A stretch of 64,000 nt of DNA from an uncultured Bacteroidales bacterium (GTDB taxonomy: Bacteria > Bacteroidota > Bacteroidia > Bacteroidales > Bacteroidaceae): contig CADCBO010000013.1 in NCBI GenBank assembly GCA_902799685.1, forward strand, positions 40,493-104,492, read 5' to 3'. The notes under the pieces were generated by a model, which was given only the letters and a program-made list of their open reading frames with translations, did not search any database and was not told where the DNA came from. Positions 43,504-53,200 of the stretch are shown piece after piece (position 1 is the first letter of the stretch; each line of letters starts with the position of its first letter). The position numbers and the translations under genes are program-made.

Positions 43504-45600
43504 TTATTGCTCCATGCAGTTGCGGTAAAAGAAGCGGAAAGTGCGTTTCTTAAGATACTCGCTGCCCAGGTCATGTGTATGACCGGGCAGATAAAGCTGC
43601 TCAAAATCCTTGCCGTGCTTGACTAGTTCCGATACCACCTGCAGGGTGGATGCAGGGTCAACGTTGTCATCCATCTCGCCGTTTATAAGGAACAGCTTGC
43701 CCTCCATGCGCCACGCGTTGTCAACGTTTGAGTTCTCGGAGTACCAGGGACCTATAGGCCATCCCATCCACTGCTCATTCCACCATATCTTGTCCATGCG
43801 GTTGTCGTGGCAGCCGCAGAGGGCTACTGACACTTTATAGAAATCATTGAAGAACAGCAACGCGGAAAGGGCATTCTGGCCTCCTGCCGAGTATCCGTAG
43901 ATTGCCATATCAGATGTGTCCATATAGGGATATTTCTTCTGGGCAGCCTTAATCCAGATGATGCGGTCCGGGAATCCCGCATCCTTAAGATTGCGGTAAG
44001 CCACATCCTGGAAACTCTTGGAGCGGTTATCGGTACCCATACCGTCTATGGTAACCACTATGAACCCCATCTCCACCAGATAGCTGAACCGCTCGTAGGT
44101 GCTGAAATCCTTGGTCACGAACGAGTCATGCGGACCTGAATAGATATACTCCACAACGGGATATTTCTTCTTGGGGTCCAGGTTCATGGGACGATAGATA
44201 TTGCCCCATATATCGGTCTTGCCGTCACGTCCCTTTACATGGAAAACCTCGGGTAGTATGTAACCGGCTTCAAGCATGCCCGATATGTCGGCTTTCTGCA
44301 GCTCAAGAAGCACCTTGCCGTCGGCTGTACTGCGCACCACGCTTTCAAAAGGCTTGTCGGGCCGTGACCAGTTATCAACGAATGCAGTCCAGTCACGGTT
44401 GGGGTGAACCTGATGGTTGCCGTCATCAGGCGTGAGGTCAGTCACTTTAAGGCTCTTGAGGTCCAGTTTGAGCAGGTGTTTGTTGTAAGGGTCCTCGCCC
44501 TTTGATGCCCGGTATCCGTTGGCATAGAACAGTATGTAGCCTTGCTCCTCATCTATGCGCTGAATCTCACGGACGTTCCACTCACCTTTCGTGAGTTGCC
44601 TGATGCTTCCGTCTGTGGCATCAATCATATATAGATGGCGCCAGTCATCACGCTCCGATATCCATAGTATGTGGCGTCCGTCCTGCATCCAATGACGGTA
44701 CAGGTCGTTATAATACACGAATGTGGCGGATTGCTCCTGGGCCAGCGTACGTGAAGTGCCATCGGTGTTTATGGCTACCAACTGGTAGAGCTGATGTCCG
44801 CGCCTGTTATATTCAAAGGTAAAGAACTTTGAGTCCGGTGACCATCGGCCCAATGTCAGGTCATACTGGTTCTGCCATTTTGAGGCATCTACAGGTATTT
44901 GTTTAAGCTCATCAATGCTGAACAGCGCAGGGACTGCCTGGGGCAGCGGATCGCCCGGTTTGTCATAGTCCAGCCAGCGGTATGTAGGCTGTACCTGGTC
45001 ATCGGGACGGGAATTGCGCAACAGAATCTGACGCTCCTTGTGTTCCTGCTTGCGCAGGGCCGATATGTATTTGGAGTCAGGTGACCAAGTGTATTGTACG
45101 TAATAGTCCTGTTCGTTGCCGTCAAAACTTAGCTGGGTTAGTTCTTTGGTCTCAACGTTGCGCACCCAGATATTACGGTCACGTACCAGGCATTCCCATT
45201 TTCCGTCAGGAGAACGGGTTCCGGCATTGTTTCCCATAGGATAACCCGCCATGTTGAATCCGCCTCCGAATCCTCCGCCCGGTCCGCCCCATCCGCCGCG
45301 CTGACGCTCAGGTGTGCGGAAGGCGTTGAGCGTGTCTCTAGTCACTTGAGTCTTAAGCATCGTCTTGAGATCCACCTTGTAATACTCCGTACTGTCTTTG
45401 CCGGCAGTCTGGTAGCAGAATGTATAAGCATCTCTCCATTGAGGGGTTACGGCACCGTACTTGTCCTTGTACAGGTATGACTGTACGCGGTCCTTAGCCT
45501 GGTTGTAAAGTTCCTCAAAATCATCAGTCTGCGCCTGGACTGTAGTTGTGAACAGCAGGACAAGCGCCCATGCAAGTATCGTCAATCTTTTCATTTCCAT
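43504..45600 (-). CDS. S9 family peptidase, dipeptidyl-peptidase IV type
   Basis: The start at 45600 (or the ATG at 45594) gives 698 residues with a signal peptide (MEMKRLTILAWALVLLFTTT, cleavage near QAQ). An N-terminal propeller (SPDGKWECLVRDRNIWVRN, WSPDSKYISALRKQE) precedes the hydrolase domain, with Ser571 in YGYSAGGQN, Asp in GEMDDNVDP and His in PGHTHDLG. It is close to DPP IV and should release Xaa-Pro dipeptides in the periplasm, fitting the aminopeptidase P and C69 genes of the window. A Gly/Pro/Phe-rich insert (around residues 100-120) is near the N-terminus. Confidence 0.9.
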   Translation of the reverse strand: MEMKRLTILAWALVLLFTTTVQAQTDDFEELYNQAKDRVQSYLYKDKYGAVTPQWRDAYTFCYQTAGKDSTEYYKVDLKTMLKTQVTRDTLNAFRTPERQRGGWGGPGGGFGGGFNMAGYPMGNNAGTRSPDGKWECLVRDRNIWVRNVETKELTQLSFDGNEQDYYVQYTWSPDSKYISALRKQEHKERQILLRNSRPDDQVQPTYRWLDYDKPGDPLPQAVPALFSIDELKQIPVDASKWQNQYDLTLGRWSPDSKFFTFEYNRRGHQLYQLVAINTDGTSRTLAQEQSATFVYYNDLYRHWMQDGRHILWISERDDWRHLYMIDATDGSIRQLTKGEWNVREIQRIDEEQGYILFYANGYRASKGEDPYNKHLLKLDLKSLKVTDLTPDDGNHQVHPNRDWTAFVDNWSRPDKPFESVVRSTADGKVLLELQKADISGMLEAGYILPEVFHVKGRDGKTDIWGNIYRPMNLDPKKKYPVVEYIYSGPHDSFVTKDFSTYERFSYLVEMGFIVVTIDGMGTDNRSKSFQDVAYRNLKDAGFPDRIIWIKAAQKKYPYMDTSDMAIYGYSAGGQNALSALLFFNDFYKVSVALCGCHDNRMDKIWWNEQWMGWPIGPWYSENSNVDNAWRMEGKLFLINGEMDDNVDPASTLQVVSELVKHGKDFEQLYLPGHTHDLGSEYLKKRTFRFFYRNCMEQ

Positions 45601-45618
45601 CCAAAAATCTTTGTTTCG

Positions 45619-45626
45619 CAAAGATA
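45619..45626 (-). promoter_or_regulatory. -7 box of the DPP IV-type peptidase gene
   Basis: TATCTTTG on the minus strand, 18 bases before the ATG at 45600. It lies back to back with the gdhA -7 box. Confidence 0.6.
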
Positions 45627-45644
45627 GTGATTTAGGAAATAGTT

Positions 45645-45652
45645 TATATTTG
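45645..45652 (+). promoter_or_regulatory. -7 box of gdhA
   Basis: TATATTTG, 30 bases before the ATG at 45683. The -33 element is not clear. Confidence 0.6.
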
Positions 45653-45682
45653 CCGTATAAAAAACCAATTAATGCAACAGAT

Positions 45683-47020
45683 ATGAACATAAACAACATT
45701 ATGGCTGACCTGGAGCGCCGTCATCCGGGTGAGAAAGAGTACCTTCAGGCAGTACGTGAAGTGCTTATAAGTGTTGAACCCATCTATAACCAGCATCCTG
45801 AGTTTGAGGATGCCAAGATTGTTGAACGCATGGTAGAGCCGGACCGCATCTTTACCTTTAAGGTGCCATGGACCGATGACAATGGTGAGATACATGTCAA
45901 TACCGGTTACCGCGTACAGTTCAACAACGCAATAGGACCGTACAAAGGCGGATTGAGGTTCCACGCATCGGTCAACCTCTCAATCCTTAAGTTCCTGGGA
46001 TTTGAGCAGACATTCAAGAACGCCCTTACCACTCTGCCCATGGGTGGCGGCAAGGGAGGTTCCGATTTCTCGGCACGCGGCCGTTCGGCGGCAGAGATAG
46101 AGCGTTTCTGCCACAGCTTTATGCTGGAGCTATGGCGTAACATAGGCCCCGATACTGATGTCCCGGCCGGTGACATAGGCGTTGGAGCCCGCGAGATAGG
46201 CTATCTGTACGGAATGTACAAGAAACTGGCACGCGAGAACACCGGCGTGCTTACCGGCAAGGGCCTCACCTTTGGCGGCTCCAAGATACGTCCTGAGGCA
46301 ACAGGTTTCGGCGCCCTCTATTTCCTGCGCCAGATGCTGGCCGATAAGGGCGATTCGCTTGAGGGCAAGACCATAGCCATAAGCGGATTCGGCAATGTAG
46401 CCTGGGGTGCCGCCAAGAAAGCCACCCAGTTGGGCGGTAAGGTGGTCACGCTGTCCGGCCCTGACGGCTACGTCTATGACAAGGAGGGCCTTAATGACGA
46501 GAAGATTGCCTACATGCTGCAGCTGCGCGCCACGAACAACGACGTGATAGAACCCTACGCCAAGAAGTTCGGTGCCCAGTTCTTTGCCGGCCACAAGCCC
46601 TGGGAGTGCAAGGTTGATATTGCAATGCCCTGCGCCACCCAGAACGAGCTTAACGGCGATGATGCCGCAACCTTGATCAAAAATGGCGTCAAGTATGTGG
46701 CCGAAGTCTCCAACATGGGCTGCACCCCTGAGGCCATAGATGCATTCATAGCCGCCCGCGTGCTCTACGGACCGGGCAAGGCCGTGAACGCCGGCGGAGT
46801 AGCAACATCAGGCCTTGAGATGACGCAGAACGCCATGCATATCTCATGGTCAGCCGACGAGGTGGATGCCCGCCTGCACACCATCATGAGCGATATCCAC
46901 GAGCAGTGCGTCAAGTACGGTACCGAACCCGACGGCTACGTAAACTACATGAAGGGAGCCAACATAGCCGGCTTCATGAAAGTAGCCCAGGCCATGCTGG
47001 AACAAGGTTTCTTAGGATAA
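45683..47020 (+). CDS. gdhA: NADP-type glutamate dehydrogenase
   Basis: The start at 45683 gives 445 residues, the usual length of the hexameric type. The N-terminal domain has GPYKGGLRFHASVNLSILKF, LTTLPMGGGKGGSDF (the catalytic Lys region) and DTDVPAGDIGVGAREIGYLY. The nucleotide domain has ISGFGNVAWGAAKKA. The C-terminus ends in NAGGVATSGLEMTQNA and a helical tail. It assimilates ammonia into glutamate with NADPH, a main nitrogen route in Bacteroidales. It is divergent from the S9 peptidase gene. Confidence 0.95.
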   Translation: MNINNIMADLERRHPGEKEYLQAVREVLISVEPIYNQHPEFEDAKIVERMVEPDRIFTFKVPWTDDNGEIHVNTGYRVQFNNAIGPYKGGLRFHASVNLSILKFLGFEQTFKNALTTLPMGGGKGGSDFSARGRSAAEIERFCHSFMLELWRNIGPDTDVPAGDIGVGAREIGYLYGMYKKLARENTGVLTGKGLTFGGSKIRPEATGFGALYFLRQMLADKGDSLEGKTIAISGFGNVAWGAAKKATQLGGKVVTLSGPDGYVYDKEGLNDEKIAYMLQLRATNNDVIEPYAKKFGAQFFAGHKPWECKVDIAMPCATQNELNGDDAATLIKNGVKYVAEVSNMGCTPEAIDAFIAARVLYGPGKAVNAGGVATSGLEMTQNAMHISWSADEVDARLHTIMSDIHEQCVKYGTEPDGYVNYMKGANIAGFMKVAQAMLEQGFLG

Positions 47021-47028
47021 CAACGCAA

Positions 47029-47211
47029 TTATGAGTTCTTTTTGTTGCTCAATCTGCCTGCAACAAAACTGATTAGACAAAGCACGACCACGACTATGGT
47101 TGTTGCTTTGGCATTTGACGATGTAGCTACTGCCAGGATTGCTCCTATGATGACACCCACCAGTATAGCTGCTGCTATCAATTTGGCTTTTGAGGATTTG
47201 TTAGACTCCAT
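47029..47211 (-). CDS. Small two-helix membrane protein, hypothetical
   Basis: A 60-residue protein, MESNKSSKAKLIAAAILVGV at the start, with two hydrophobic segments (about 9-28 and 36-52) and a basic tail (GRLSNKKNS). The charge and helix pattern look like a true small inner-membrane protein, but I do not recognise a family and no clear promoter is seen. It is convergent with gdhA, 8 bases away. Confidence 0.5.
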   Translation of the reverse strand: MESNKSSKAKLIAAAILVGVIIGAILAVATSSNAKATTIVVVVLCLISFVAGRLSNKKNS

Positions 47212-47307
47212 AGTGACTTATAGCGGTTAAGGTTGTTATTTGCAAATTAAGAGATTATTTGCGGAAGATAAAACGGGTAAACTCTTTTTTCTTCTCCCGG
47301 CTTGCCC

Positions 47308-47315
47308 TATATTTG
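47308..47315 (+). promoter_or_regulatory. -7 box of the 61-residue protein gene
   Basis: TATATTTG, 35 bases before the ATG at 47351. It supports the small gene downstream. Confidence 0.55.
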
Positions 47316-47350
47316 CGCATCAATAACCTTAACCAATAAATCACTATAGT

Positions 47351-47536
47351 ATGAAACTGTCATTAAAGGAACTTGCCGCTCTGTTAACCATCGTAATTGG
47401 CTATATAAAGATCTATCAGGGTAACAACAGATGGCTCAAGACCGAAGAAGAGCCGTCTGATTTGGCAAAGAAAATTATCCAGGCAATTGAGAATCAGAAT
47501 GACAACAACCCGGTCCTGCTGTTCTTTGATATATAA
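47351..47536 (+). CDS. Small membrane protein, hypothetical
   Basis: A 61-residue protein with one N-terminal hydrophobic helix (LKELAALLTIVIGYIKIYQG), an acidic helical middle part (KTEEEPSDLAKKIIQAIENQ) and a hydrophobic end (PVLLFFDI). A -7 box lies 35 bases upstream. No family is recognised. It may be a small regulator or subunit of a membrane complex; nothing in the sequence decides this. Confidence 0.55.
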   Translation: MKLSLKELAALLTIVIGYIKIYQGNNRWLKTEEEPSDLAKKIIQAIENQNDNNPVLLFFDI

Positions 47537-47608
47537 CAGCCCTTACTTATCCTCACTCTTTTCCAGAGCTTTTTCTATTTTATGGGTGGAGGTATCGGAA
47601 GGAATTGA

Positions 47609-47616
47609 TATTTTTG
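47609..47616 (+). promoter_or_regulatory. -7 box of the 235-residue membrane protein gene
   Basis: TATTTTTG, 9 bases before the ATG at 47626. Confidence 0.55.
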
Positions 47617-47625
47617 CAGAAACCA

Positions 47626-48333
47626 ATGTCTAACCTGATAATTGAAAATAAAATGGAAGAATTAAAAAAGACTTCACTGAAGCTTGCCATCTGGAACCTT
47701 GCAGAAGAAGCATTAGTCCTAATCATCTTGCTGATATTTTTTATTGGTTCAAACCCTGCGCTGAATGAATCCAACATGAAAGCTTTTACCGTTTGGAACT
47801 GTGTAATGTACGCAGCCTTGCTGCCTATAGTATATTGTCTGTGGTTTAAGTTTTTCAGGAACATGAAAGATGCATATCCTGACGATATCAACATTAGTTA
47901 TGCGACCAGAATAGGTATAATTGCAATCATCTTATACTCTATTGCCGCAGCATTAGGATTGATTGCAACTGTTTTTGACGCATTCATCATAACACCGGAT
48001 AATTTTGGATGCGATTTCAATACACATGGAATAATACCCAAGAATAATGTTGGAATGCGTTGTAATGATCTTATACTGGGTGCCGGATTCCTGATGTCGT
48101 TAATGTTTTATTTCCTCATCAAATCCACTAAGCCCAATAGTTATATGCGGGTGCTGACTGTTATCCTTGCACTTAAAGTTCCGATACAGATAGCTGTGTT
48201 CTTGATTCCTGCATCAAAATTTTTGGTATCCCTGATGTACTTATATTTTATAGTAGAGTTCCTGTTCCTGATACAGATTTATAAGGGGTACGAGTTTGGG
48301 CAGCCTAAAATAGAAGCTGATCAGGAAGAATAA
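47626..48333 (+). CDS. Multi-pass membrane protein, hypothetical
   Basis: A 235-residue protein (start MSNLIIENKMEELKK; the ATG at 47653 is an alternative) with about six hydrophobic segments: ALVLIILLIFFIGSNPAL, YAALLPIVYCLWFKFF, IGIIAIILYSIAAALGLIA, LGAGFLMSLMFYFLI, LTVILALKVPIQIAVFLIP, and SLMYLYFIVEFLFLIQIY. It is AT-richer than its neighbours and has no recognised domain. It has its own -7 box and stands alone before the repeat region next to tRNA-Arg. Confidence 0.65.
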   Translation: MSNLIIENKMEELKKTSLKLAIWNLAEEALVLIILLIFFIGSNPALNESNMKAFTVWNCVMYAALLPIVYCLWFKFFRNMKDAYPDDINISYATRIGIIAIILYSIAAALGLIATVFDAFIITPDNFGCDFNTHGIIPKNNVGMRCNDLILGAGFLMSLMFYFLIKSTKPNSYMRVLTVILALKVPIQIAVFLIPASKFLVSLMYLYFIVEFLFLIQIYKGYEFGQPKIEADQEE

Positions 48334-48337
48334 GGAT

Positions 48338-48390
48338 ACTCCGTTGGAATTCGCCAAATACTTGGCTTTTATCCGTTGGAATTCGCCAAA
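48338..48390. repeat. Direct repeat resembling the 3' end of tRNA-Arg
   Basis: TCCGTTGGAATTCGCCAAA occurs at 48340-48358 and again at 48372-48390. On the minus strand it resembles the T-arm and 3' end of the nearby tRNA-Arg (plus-strand TCCGTTGGGATTCGAACCC, starting at 48581). These may be decayed copies of the tRNA 3' end left by integration events. Confidence 0.55.
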
Positions 48391-48433
48391 ACGGAGTTTT
48401 GCCGCATCCCATCCCCTGCGGGGGGCTAATTGC

Positions 48434-48578
48434 CACAAAGCCAAAAATACAAATCCCACCTTGCGGTGGGATTTATTTTCGTCTCCGCGCTTCCGCTGGT
48501 ATAAGCAAGCTTATCCCGACGGAAGCGCGGAGACGAAAATGCCCGAAATCAGAGATTCCGGGCATTTTTGGCTTTGTG
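48434..48578. repeat. Nested palindromic structure adjoining tRNA-Arg
   Basis: An outer 15-bp perfect inverted repeat (48434-48448 with 48564-48578) encloses three inner hairpins: 48452-48473 (AATCCCACC / GGTGGGATT), 48480-48535 (16-bp perfect stem, CGTCTCCGCGCTTCCG and its complement, with a further hairpin inside), and 48537-48567 (AAATGCCCG / CGGGCATTT). The right edge touches the tRNA 3' end. The last hairpin, followed by T, can end tRNA transcription. As a whole it can fold into a multi-branched cruciform or RNA. Confidence 0.85.
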
Positions 48579-48650
48579 ACTCCGTTGGGATTCGAACCCA
48601 AGACCCACAGCTTAGAAGGCTGTTGCTCTATCCAGCTGAGCTACGGAGCC
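48577..48650 (-). tRNA. tRNA-Arg (anticodon TCT)
   Basis: A 74-nt cloverleaf on the minus strand. The acceptor GGCTCCG pairs with CGGAGTC (one G-T), the D-arm is GCTCAGCTGGATAGAGC, the anticodon stem ACAGC/GCTGT carries loop CTTCTAA (anticodon at 48616-48614), and the T-arm is TGGGTTCGAATCCCA. The discriminator is A and CCA is not encoded. It is read from the promoter at 48737-48767. Confidence 0.95.
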
Positions 48651-48736
48651 GAGCCTGAAGCCAGACGAACAAAGAAAACGTGTTTTCTTTGTCGTGGCGC
48701 TACCGGGGCCAACGAAGTTAGCCCCGTTTGCGGCTG

Positions 48737-48767
48737 CAAAATTAGCGCAATAATTCTACATTTCAAA
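48737..48767 (-). promoter_or_regulatory. Promoter of tRNA-Arg
   Basis: On the minus strand: -33 TTTG at 48767-48764, a 19-base spacer, and -7 TAATTTTG at 48744-48737. The -33 box overlaps the stop codon of the upstream membrane protein gene. The leader of about 80 bases contains an 11-bp hairpin (48669-48692) of AT character. Confidence 0.72.
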
Positions 48768-49494
48768 TCTCTTTCCCGCTTTTTTGGCTCCTTAACAGTA
48801 TAATGGGTAACGGCAGCCAATAAACAAGGAAAGATATGACTTTCATTGAACTTTCAGTTATACCCAAAAGAGTATCAATATGAGTATATTCCAACGTCTG
48901 GATGAGTTGTGCCGCCACCAGCATAGTAACTAGGAAATGAGCGAACGGAGGCAGTATGGTGCAGAAGGCATCCACGCAGTCACCGGCAGTCCTGAAAGTC
49001 TCTGTTGACAGTCCATATACTAGTGACGGAAGTGCAACAGCCATCATAAGCAGGAACATGAACCCTTCATACAGCGGGCTGCCCTTGAGCTTGCCTGTTA
49101 TGCCAAGCAGCAGATGACTGCCTGCAAACACGCCCAGCACTATCAGGCAGATGTATATGGCCAGCACCACCATACTGATATAAAATGCGGTGGTCTCCTT
49201 TGGGGACAGGTTACGCAAACGGGTTACAGCGCGGAACAGGCCGCTTCCCCTACCCGCGCCCACAGCTATGAAAAGCATAAGGGCGTTTCCTATCGGGGCT
49301 TGACCCACTCCCGATGCGGCCGACCTGACTGCCCAGCGTATGCCTGGCACGCCAAGCACGCTGCGAAGCGCCAGTTCACTGTTTCCGCCAGCATTGCCTA
49401 TCTCCATTATGCTTCCTATCCATGACACCAGGATAGCGACAAAGAGCAGCAGCAGATAGACAATGGCCGGATGCCACCACCATTTCCTATTCAT
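48763..49494 (-). CDS. Multi-pass membrane protein, last gene of a signalling operon
   Basis: A 243-residue protein with about six hydrophobic helices (VYLLLLFVAILVSWIGSIM, AFYISMVVLAIYICLIVLG, FMFLLMMAVALPSLVYGL, FAHFLVTMLVAAQLIQ, VISFLVYWLPLPIILL). The pattern MEIGNAGGNSELALRSVLGV with GNALMLFIAVGAGRGSGLF weakly recalls part of the AbgT transporter family, but the protein is about half as long. Its ATG overlaps the response regulator gene by 8 bases, so it belongs to the same operon and may be its output or a sensing partner. Confidence 0.6.
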   Translation of the reverse strand: MNRKWWWHPAIVYLLLLFVAILVSWIGSIMEIGNAGGNSELALRSVLGVPGIRWAVRSAASGVGQAPIGNALMLFIAVGAGRGSGLFRAVTRLRNLSPKETTAFYISMVVLAIYICLIVLGVFAGSHLLLGITGKLKGSPLYEGFMFLLMMAVALPSLVYGLSTETFRTAGDCVDAFCTILPPFAHFLVTMLVAAQLIQTLEYTHIDTLLGITESSMKVISFLVYWLPLPIILLRSQKSGKEI

Positions 49495-50215
49495 CGGGTT
49501 CCAGATTTGATGGGTCGATTATGTGCAGTTCTATGGCACGCACCACAAGGCGGGTCACGTTCACGCCACGCTGCTCGCCCTGTGCAAACAGGCGGGCTAT
49601 GAGGTCGGCCTGACGCTTTTCAAGTGACTTGGCGCTGAAAGGCATTGTGTGCAGCTCGCTTATCATGTCCTTGGTATAGCCCAGAGCCAGATGACGCAGG
49701 AAACGCTCGTCATACTCATCAATCTCATACTGTATGCTGGCGCTGCGCTGCAGTCCCTCATCGGTCACAGCCTTGCGGAAACGTTCCACTAGTTTCTCCA
49801 GCACTGGCTGGTTGAACACAAAATGCTTGCCGCTCATCACGTCCATGATCTCGTTACGGGTAAGCAGTTCACCTGTCTTGAGCACTATGCCGTGGGCACC
49901 GGCATCCAGCACATCGGCCCACAGTTTCTCATTCAGCAGTTCGCCGGTGAACACCAGGACCTTAACCCCACCCTTTGCGGTTAGCTTACGGCAGATGTCC
50001 ACACCCACGGTCGTTGAGCCTCCCAGCCCCAGATCTAGCAGAACCAGGTCCGGCTGTGCGCCACCGTCCATCAGAGTCCAGAACTCACGCTCTGTCTGAG
50101 CTGTCCCTATGACCTCAATTTCAGGTATGTCATTTCTGATTATGGACAATGTCCCTTTTAGTTCAAGTGACACATCCTCAACCACAATTGTCTTGAATTT
50201 ATCCATATCTTGCAA
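49487..50215 (-). CDS. Response regulator with C-terminal helical DNA-binding-like domain
   Basis: A 242-residue protein. The receiver domain is complete: E13/D14, phospho-acceptor D61 in LVLLDLGLGG, Thr in LVFTGE and Lys in IVLKTGE. The C-terminal part (YDERFLRHLALGYTKDMISE, SAKSLEKRQADLIARLF) is helix-rich and LuxR-like in layout (DUF5932-type), so it probably binds DNA. It lies 4 bases after the double sensor kinase gene and overlaps the membrane protein gene that follows. Confidence 0.85.
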   Translation of the reverse strand: MQDMDKFKTIVVEDVSLELKGTLSIIRNDIPEIEVIGTAQTEREFWTLMDGGAQPDLVLLDLGLGGSTTVGVDICRKLTAKGGVKVLVFTGELLNEKLWADVLDAGAHGIVLKTGELLTRNEIMDVMSGKHFVFNQPVLEKLVERFRKAVTDEGLQRSASIQYEIDEYDERFLRHLALGYTKDMISELHTMPFSAKSLEKRQADLIARLFAQGEQRGVNVTRLVVRAIELHIIDPSNLEPDE

Positions 50216-50219
50216 TGTA

Positions 50220-53200
50220 TTATTTCACTTTATCAGCCGGCACGGTAAACCATATCACCACGCCGTCAGGCTCACTCTCGGCGTTTATGCGACAGCCGGG
50301 ATGTCCGAACGCCTCATCATGCTCGCGTATTATCTGGCGGCATATCACGTATGACATGTTATCGTTGTTCATAAGAGGTGTGAACAATCCGTCCAGTACA
50401 TCGGAATCCAGGACAGCACATTTCCTGTGCAGTTCAAACCGTACGAAATCCCCTGAAGGCACAGCCTTGAGAGTCATGTCGCCGCCATAAGAGAATCCAC
50501 GTTCCAGAAGGTTCTCAATGAGATACTCCAGCATGACGCGGTCTGCCGTAACTTTCAGGTCCGATGTCTCCACGCTTACGTTGTAGTCACAACCGCGCTT
50601 GGACTTGTTCTTTCTCACAAATGCCTCAGCCTGATCCATGAGTATGCTCACCGCAAACACCTCACGATGCAGGAGCTGCCCCTTGGTCTGCGACAAGGCA
50701 TACTGGCTCAATATGCCGAAAATGTCACGGTAATAATCCACAAGTTCCTGCATATCGGACACCTGTGTCCGGTTACGCTCTGTAGCAGGAGTTGACTCTA
50801 TCCCTTCAACCATCTGCACTATGCGGTTAGGATACCACACCGTCTCATGCTTGAGTGTGGAGAGGCAGTTGTCAAGTATCAGGTTGCTCACATGCAGACG
50901 GTTCTCTTCATAACGTATGCGGTCTGACTCTTCACGTATCTGTTCTATGTCACGGAATCCTGACTCGAAACGTATCACGCAACTGTACAACGCCGTAGCC
51001 ATATACTTGACCACCATGCCTTTTACAATGGGCCAGGTCTGGTCTGCCTCATGCTCCAGACGGAATCCTGCCGCACCTATCACACGCTCACTGTCGTCCA
51101 GTGTAAGGATGAGCGGGAGCGCACGGCAAAGGCCGTCGGCAGAACTCTGCTCCGTACCCTGTGTCATACAGGCATTCACGCGATCAGCCAGACGCTCATC
51201 GTCCGGTCCGTCATTATGTACTGCGGTTATTATACGACCCTCATCATTGAGTGCTATCATAAAGGAACGCAGGTCCAGCAGATGGTCCAGTTCCAGGAAT
51301 ATCCCATCGGCAAGACTCCGCACCACGTCATCGGCATTGAAGCTGTCCAGGTCCTTCACGGCTGTTGCCTGCGATATGCCGTCAACCACGCGAATGGCCT
51401 GTTGCAGGTCGCTGCGGAATCTCATCCAATGGCGCAGATGTACCACATACCTTACTATCAGCACTACGATGAACATCAGCACAAAGAGTATGACCGCAAT
51501 TGACAGATTACTGTTGGTGCGTTGCAGTTCACGGCAGTCCTCCTCAATCTTCCACTCGCCGAAGTATAGCTTGAACAGCTTCAGGTAAGCGTCATCGTTA
51601 TAGCGATAAACTGTCCAGTCGCGCAATGCCAGGGCCGATACGGCAATCTCGTTCCTGAGCCACAGCACCGTCTCGTAATCAGTGGCAAAACCGTCCTCAA
51701 GCCAGTAGGTCTCGGCCGGTACAAGAGTGTCCATAACCGTAAGAAGCATATCCTGCGTACCTCCGTTAATCAGATAGTCACGGTTCAATGCATCGAATGC
51801 CGAATCGGCATACAACAGCGCATCCTCAAAAAGCCCGTTGGTATTGCACAGATATGTCTGGTTGGCGTAGTTATAGGCCTTAACAAGCAGGCTGTCCTGA
51901 TTATCCGCCGGTTCCTGAGCCTTTGCGGTCAGCCCCGCTCCAAGAACAAGCAGCACCGTCAGGACACGTCTTATGCCTTTGGGCAGACGGAACGAGAAGC
52001 GGCTGCCCTTGCCCGGAGTGCTCTCCACGTCAAAGCGGCACACGCTGAACAGGTCATCACACTTGCGGTATTTCTCAATTATACCTTTGCAGTTCATAAG
52101 GCCAAAACCGCTGCCCTTTCCCTGATGCTCTCCCTGCCCTATCTTTTCCGGGTCAAAAACCTTACTGTCCAGAATATTATGTACATCGTCAGCACTCAGG
52201 CCCACACCCGTGTCACTGACAGCAATCTCCACATAGTCATCGCCTTGCAGTGCCTGGACGGTAACCTTTCCGCCTGCGGGCGTGAACTTGCGGGCATTGT
52301 CTGCAAGAGTGTTTATCATAAACAGCGTGAGCACCCTGTCTGCACGCACTACGGCATCACTCTCCACCACATCCAGATCCACTCCCTTCTGACTGAAACT
52401 GCGTACCCCTTTAGCCACTATGTCAAACAGGCCCTGTACCGGGAAACTCTCCACATTGAGAGCCACGACACCCTGGCGTATGCGGATCCACTGTGACAGC
52501 AGGTCATTGTACTGGTTTATTCTCTCAGCCAGCTCACGTACATACTGCAGGCTCTGCTCATACTGCGGGCTATCTACGGGCATATCGGACAGATGCCGTA
52601 TCTCGGAACGCATACGGTCTATGAAAGGAAGACACTCTGCCACCACCTGACAGCAGGTCTTGCGGGCCAGGTTCTCACGTTTGTTCTCCTGGGCGTGCAG
52701 GCTATACAGATAATGCTGCTTCTCTGCCTGCTTCAGCCTGTCGGCCTGTCCGGTAAGCTCATCGGCATTCCTTAATGCAGCCTTCAGGTAAGGAGCCACG
52801 GTATTGAGTACGGTACGGCTGTCACGCCCTGCCTTACGGGCGCCCCATGACCCGTTGACCTGAGCATTATCATCAATCGTAATCTCCTCCGCCCCTGTCA
52901 GTTCCTTCAGTTCCGGAGCCGCAATACGGTTAAGCCACTCTATGATATCCGTATCGGCAGGTGCCGGTCTCAGTATGCTCTCACACAGGCCTACTGTACG
53001 CTGCATCATCTCCGCATACTTGCGGTTAGCTGCGTTTATGCGCTTATGGAAAATAAGTATGAACAATACAAGCAGCAACATGGCGCCGGCCACGGCATAA
53101 AGCATACCTTTAAGACGGCGGTTGGAGCGCTCCAGCAGAATGGTACGTGCCTCATAACGGCGGTCCAGACGGATGTTCTTCTGAATCTCCAGATAAACTG

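Noticed and set aside
48338-48390. Short CRISPR array
   Set aside because: Only two repeat units, spaced by 13 bases, no leader or cas genes, and similarity to the tRNA-Arg 3' end explains them better.
48344-48803. Plus-strand open frames of 104 and 134 codons
   Set aside because: They run through the palindromic structure, the tRNA-Arg gene and its leader, with no start signal or protein-like composition.
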